In this document: positions 61,398-64,000 of the stretch, in pieces
Numbering within the stretch: position 1 is the stretch's first letter
Layout of the letters: every line of letters begins with the position of its first letter
NCBI RefSeq assembly: GCF_020181655.1
Contig: NZ_CP084032.1
Span: 2,232,001-2,296,000, forward strand
DNA: 64,000 nt
Source of the DNA: Pectobacterium colocasium
GTDB lineage: Bacteria > Pseudomonadota > Gammaproteobacteria > Enterobacterales > Enterobacteriaceae
Reading direction: 5' to 3'
The notes under the pieces: generated by a model
Database searches by the model: none
What the model saw: the letters and a program-made list of their open reading frames with translations, nothing else
What the model was told of the DNA's origin: nothing
Made by a program: the position numbers and the translations under genes

Positions 61398-62792
61398 CTA
61401 GCGGTGTGTCAATTCAGCGTCATCCTGCGCATTGAAAACCGTTTTATCTGTCTGCTTCATCAACTGACTGGTGACGGTACCGGCTGTCATCGAACCGCTG
61501 ACGTTAAGTGCCGTACGGCCCATATCGATAAGCGGCTCAATGGAAATCAGCAGCGCAACCAGGGTCACCGGCAGCCCCATTGCAGGCAGGACGATTAACG
61601 CGGCAAAGGTCGCGCCGCCGCCCACACCGGCTACGCCAGCGGAACTGATGGTGACGATACCGACCAGCGTTGCGATCCAGACTGGATCCAACGGGTCAAT
61701 GCCGACCGTTGGGGCGACCATGACGGCCAACATGGCTGGGTAAAGCCCCGCACAGCCGTTCTGACCGATGGTTGTACCGAAAGACGCGGCAAAGCTGGCG
61801 ATAGATTGCGGCACGCCAATACGGCGCGTTTGTGCCTCAATGCTGAGTGGGATCGTCGCCGCGCTGGAACGGCTGGTAAACGCGAACGTCAGCACCGGCC
61901 AGACTTTGCGGTAAAAACGTGCTGGATTGATGCCAGTGAAAGACAGAATCAGTGCATGGACCCCGAACATAATCGCCAGCCCCAGATAGGAGGCGACAAC
62001 AAAGCTGCCCAGCTTGAGGATGTCTTGCAGGTTAGAACTGGCGACCATTTTGGTCATTAACGCCATGACGCCGTAAGGGGTCAATTTCATCACCAGACGA
62101 ACGAGTTTCATCACCCAGGATTGCAGCGTGTCAATGGCGGTTAACACACGTTCGCCTTTCACCGCGTCATCTTTCAGCAGTTGCAGAGCCGCAACGCCCA
62201 GGAACGCCGCGAAGACGACGATGCTGATGATGGATGTCGGGTTCGCGCCAGTCAGCTCAGCAAACGGGTTTTTAGGAATGAATGACAGGATAAGTTGAGG
62301 CACGTTAAGGTCTGCAACTTTACCCGCATAGTTGTTTTCAATCGCCGTTAATCGCGCGGTTTCCTGCGCACCTTGTACCAGCCCGGTCGCCGTCAGGCCA
62401 AACAGGTTAGTCACAAAGACGCCGACCAGCGCAGAAATCAGCGTGGTGATCAATAGGGTGGAAAGGGTTAATAGACTGATTTTCCCTAATGACGACGCAT
62501 TATGCAGCTTGGCAACGGAATTCAGGATGGAGATAAAGACCAGCGGCATGACGATCATCTGTAACAGCTGCACATAGCCATTACCGACGATATTAAACCA
62601 TGAGATGGACTGCTTAATGACCGGGTTGTCTCCGCCATAAATCAGATGCAGCGCCAGGCCAAATAACACCCCGACAACCAAACCCAGCAACACTTTCTTT
62701 GCCAGACTCCAGGAGGCATTACGGTTGGCGTAACCAAGCCCGAGTAGTAATACGACAAATAGCAGAATATTTATGAGTAGCGGAAAATTCAT
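61398..62792 (-). CDS. tcyP: L-cystine symporter TcyP (YdjN)
   Basis: 464 residues (E. coli 463) from the ATG at 62792; an in-frame extension to 62825 is not family-like. Dicarboxylate/amino acid:cation symporter family with eight transmembrane helices and two hairpins. Blocks shared with E. coli: [38 protein letters not shown] (serine-rich hairpin), [20 protein letters not shown], and [20 protein letters not shown]. Sodium-coupled uptake of cystine; in E. coli it is under CysB control. A stand-alone gene. Confidence 0.96.
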   Translation of the reverse strand: MNFPLLINILLFVVLLLGLGYANRNASWSLAKKVLLGLVVGVLFGLALHLIYGGDNPVIKQSISWFNIVGNGYVQLLQMIVMPLVFISILNSVAKLHNASSLGKISLLTLSTLLITTLISALVGVFVTNLFGLTATGLVQGAQETARLTAIENNYAGKVADLNVPQLILSFIPKNPFAELTGANPTSIISIVVFAAFLGVAALQLLKDDAVKGERVLTAIDTLQSWVMKLVRLVMKLTPYGVMALMTKMVASSNLQDILKLGSFVVASYLGLAIMFGVHALILSFTGINPARFYRKVWPVLTFAFTSRSSAATIPLSIEAQTRRIGVPQSIASFAASFGTTIGQNGCAGLYPAMLAVMVAPTVGIDPLDPVWIATLVGIVTISSAGVAGVGGGATFAALIVLPAMGLPVTLVALLISIEPLIDMGRTALNVSGSMTAGTVTSQLMKQTDKTVFNAQDDAELTHR

Positions 62793-62945
62793 CCGGCTTT
62801 GCTCCCTATCAGTGAATCGCGCCACATTGCCCGCAACCCAGCACGGCAGCGTAAGTCGGTAGGGGCAGTGTGATTTTTTGCGATAAAAAATAACAAACGC
62901 GCACAGGATAGCAGGTCTTTTGCCATCATGTTACAGAGATATGTC

Positions 62946-64000
<1,055 letters not shown>

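Overview
The window reads as a chromosomal segment of a soft-rot enterobacterium, most likely Pectobacterium (the former Erwinia carotovora group). Gene content and order are enterobacterial throughout. Three items point to a pectinolytic plant pathogen: oligogalacturonate lyase (ogl) next to the pectinolysis repressor kdgR; an rdgA-rdgB pair, the DNA-damage switch known from Erwinia carotovora for pectin lyase and carotovoricin; and a KdgR box in front of ogl. All identifications come from reading the sequence and recalling the families; no database search was run.

Layout. 1-4.1 kb: the end of yebY, the sigma-S type small RNA SdsR, a CspA-family gene, a 48-residue charged protein, an exported cupin protein, a DUF1471 protein, a hydroxycarboxylate dehydrogenase and yebW. 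4.2-13.4 kb: rsmF, letB and letA on the minus strand, then msrC, proQ and prc on the plus strand, the E. coli order. 13.5-30.4 kb: an AraC regulator with a PEBP-like protein, then potDCBA, pepT, roxA, phoQ-phoP, purB, hflD, mnmA, nudJ, rluE and icd, again close to E. coli order but from a different chromosomal place there. 30.4-43.3 kb is accessory: a polyferredoxin, rdgB/rdgA, a DUF1883-like protein, a GAF-PAS-GGDEF-EAL protein, the pyruvate sensing pair ypdA/ypdB with its transporter target yhjX directly downstream, and a UgpB-like binding protein with a glycerophosphodiesterase.

43.4-64 kb: htpX, ogl, kdgR, a yebO-like gene and an aromatic amino acid permease; then the translation operon thrS-infC-rpmI-rplT-pheM-pheS-pheT-ihfA with its known control elements (thrS operator, AUU start of infC, pheM attenuator); then a YgbA-like protein, an ABC exporter, yddG, nadE, osmE, tcyP, a palindromic intergenic repeat and an IS110-family transposase cut by the window edge.

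How the parts act together. Several units carry their control sites beside them: an ACAAC/GTTGT operator-like array lies upstream of both rdgA and rdgB; a YpdB-type direct repeat sits between ypdB and yhjX; a PhoP box lies upstream of phoP; a KdgR box lies upstream of ogl. Compared with E. coli, prc and htpX are separated by about 30 kb, mgrB is not seen at its usual place, and the PhoQ sensor domain lacks the acidic cluster known from E. coli PhoQ. No wholly new multi-gene system was recognised. The best leads are the rdg operator array, the altered PhoQ sensor, and several unexplained perfect dyads and spaced repeats in promoter regions.
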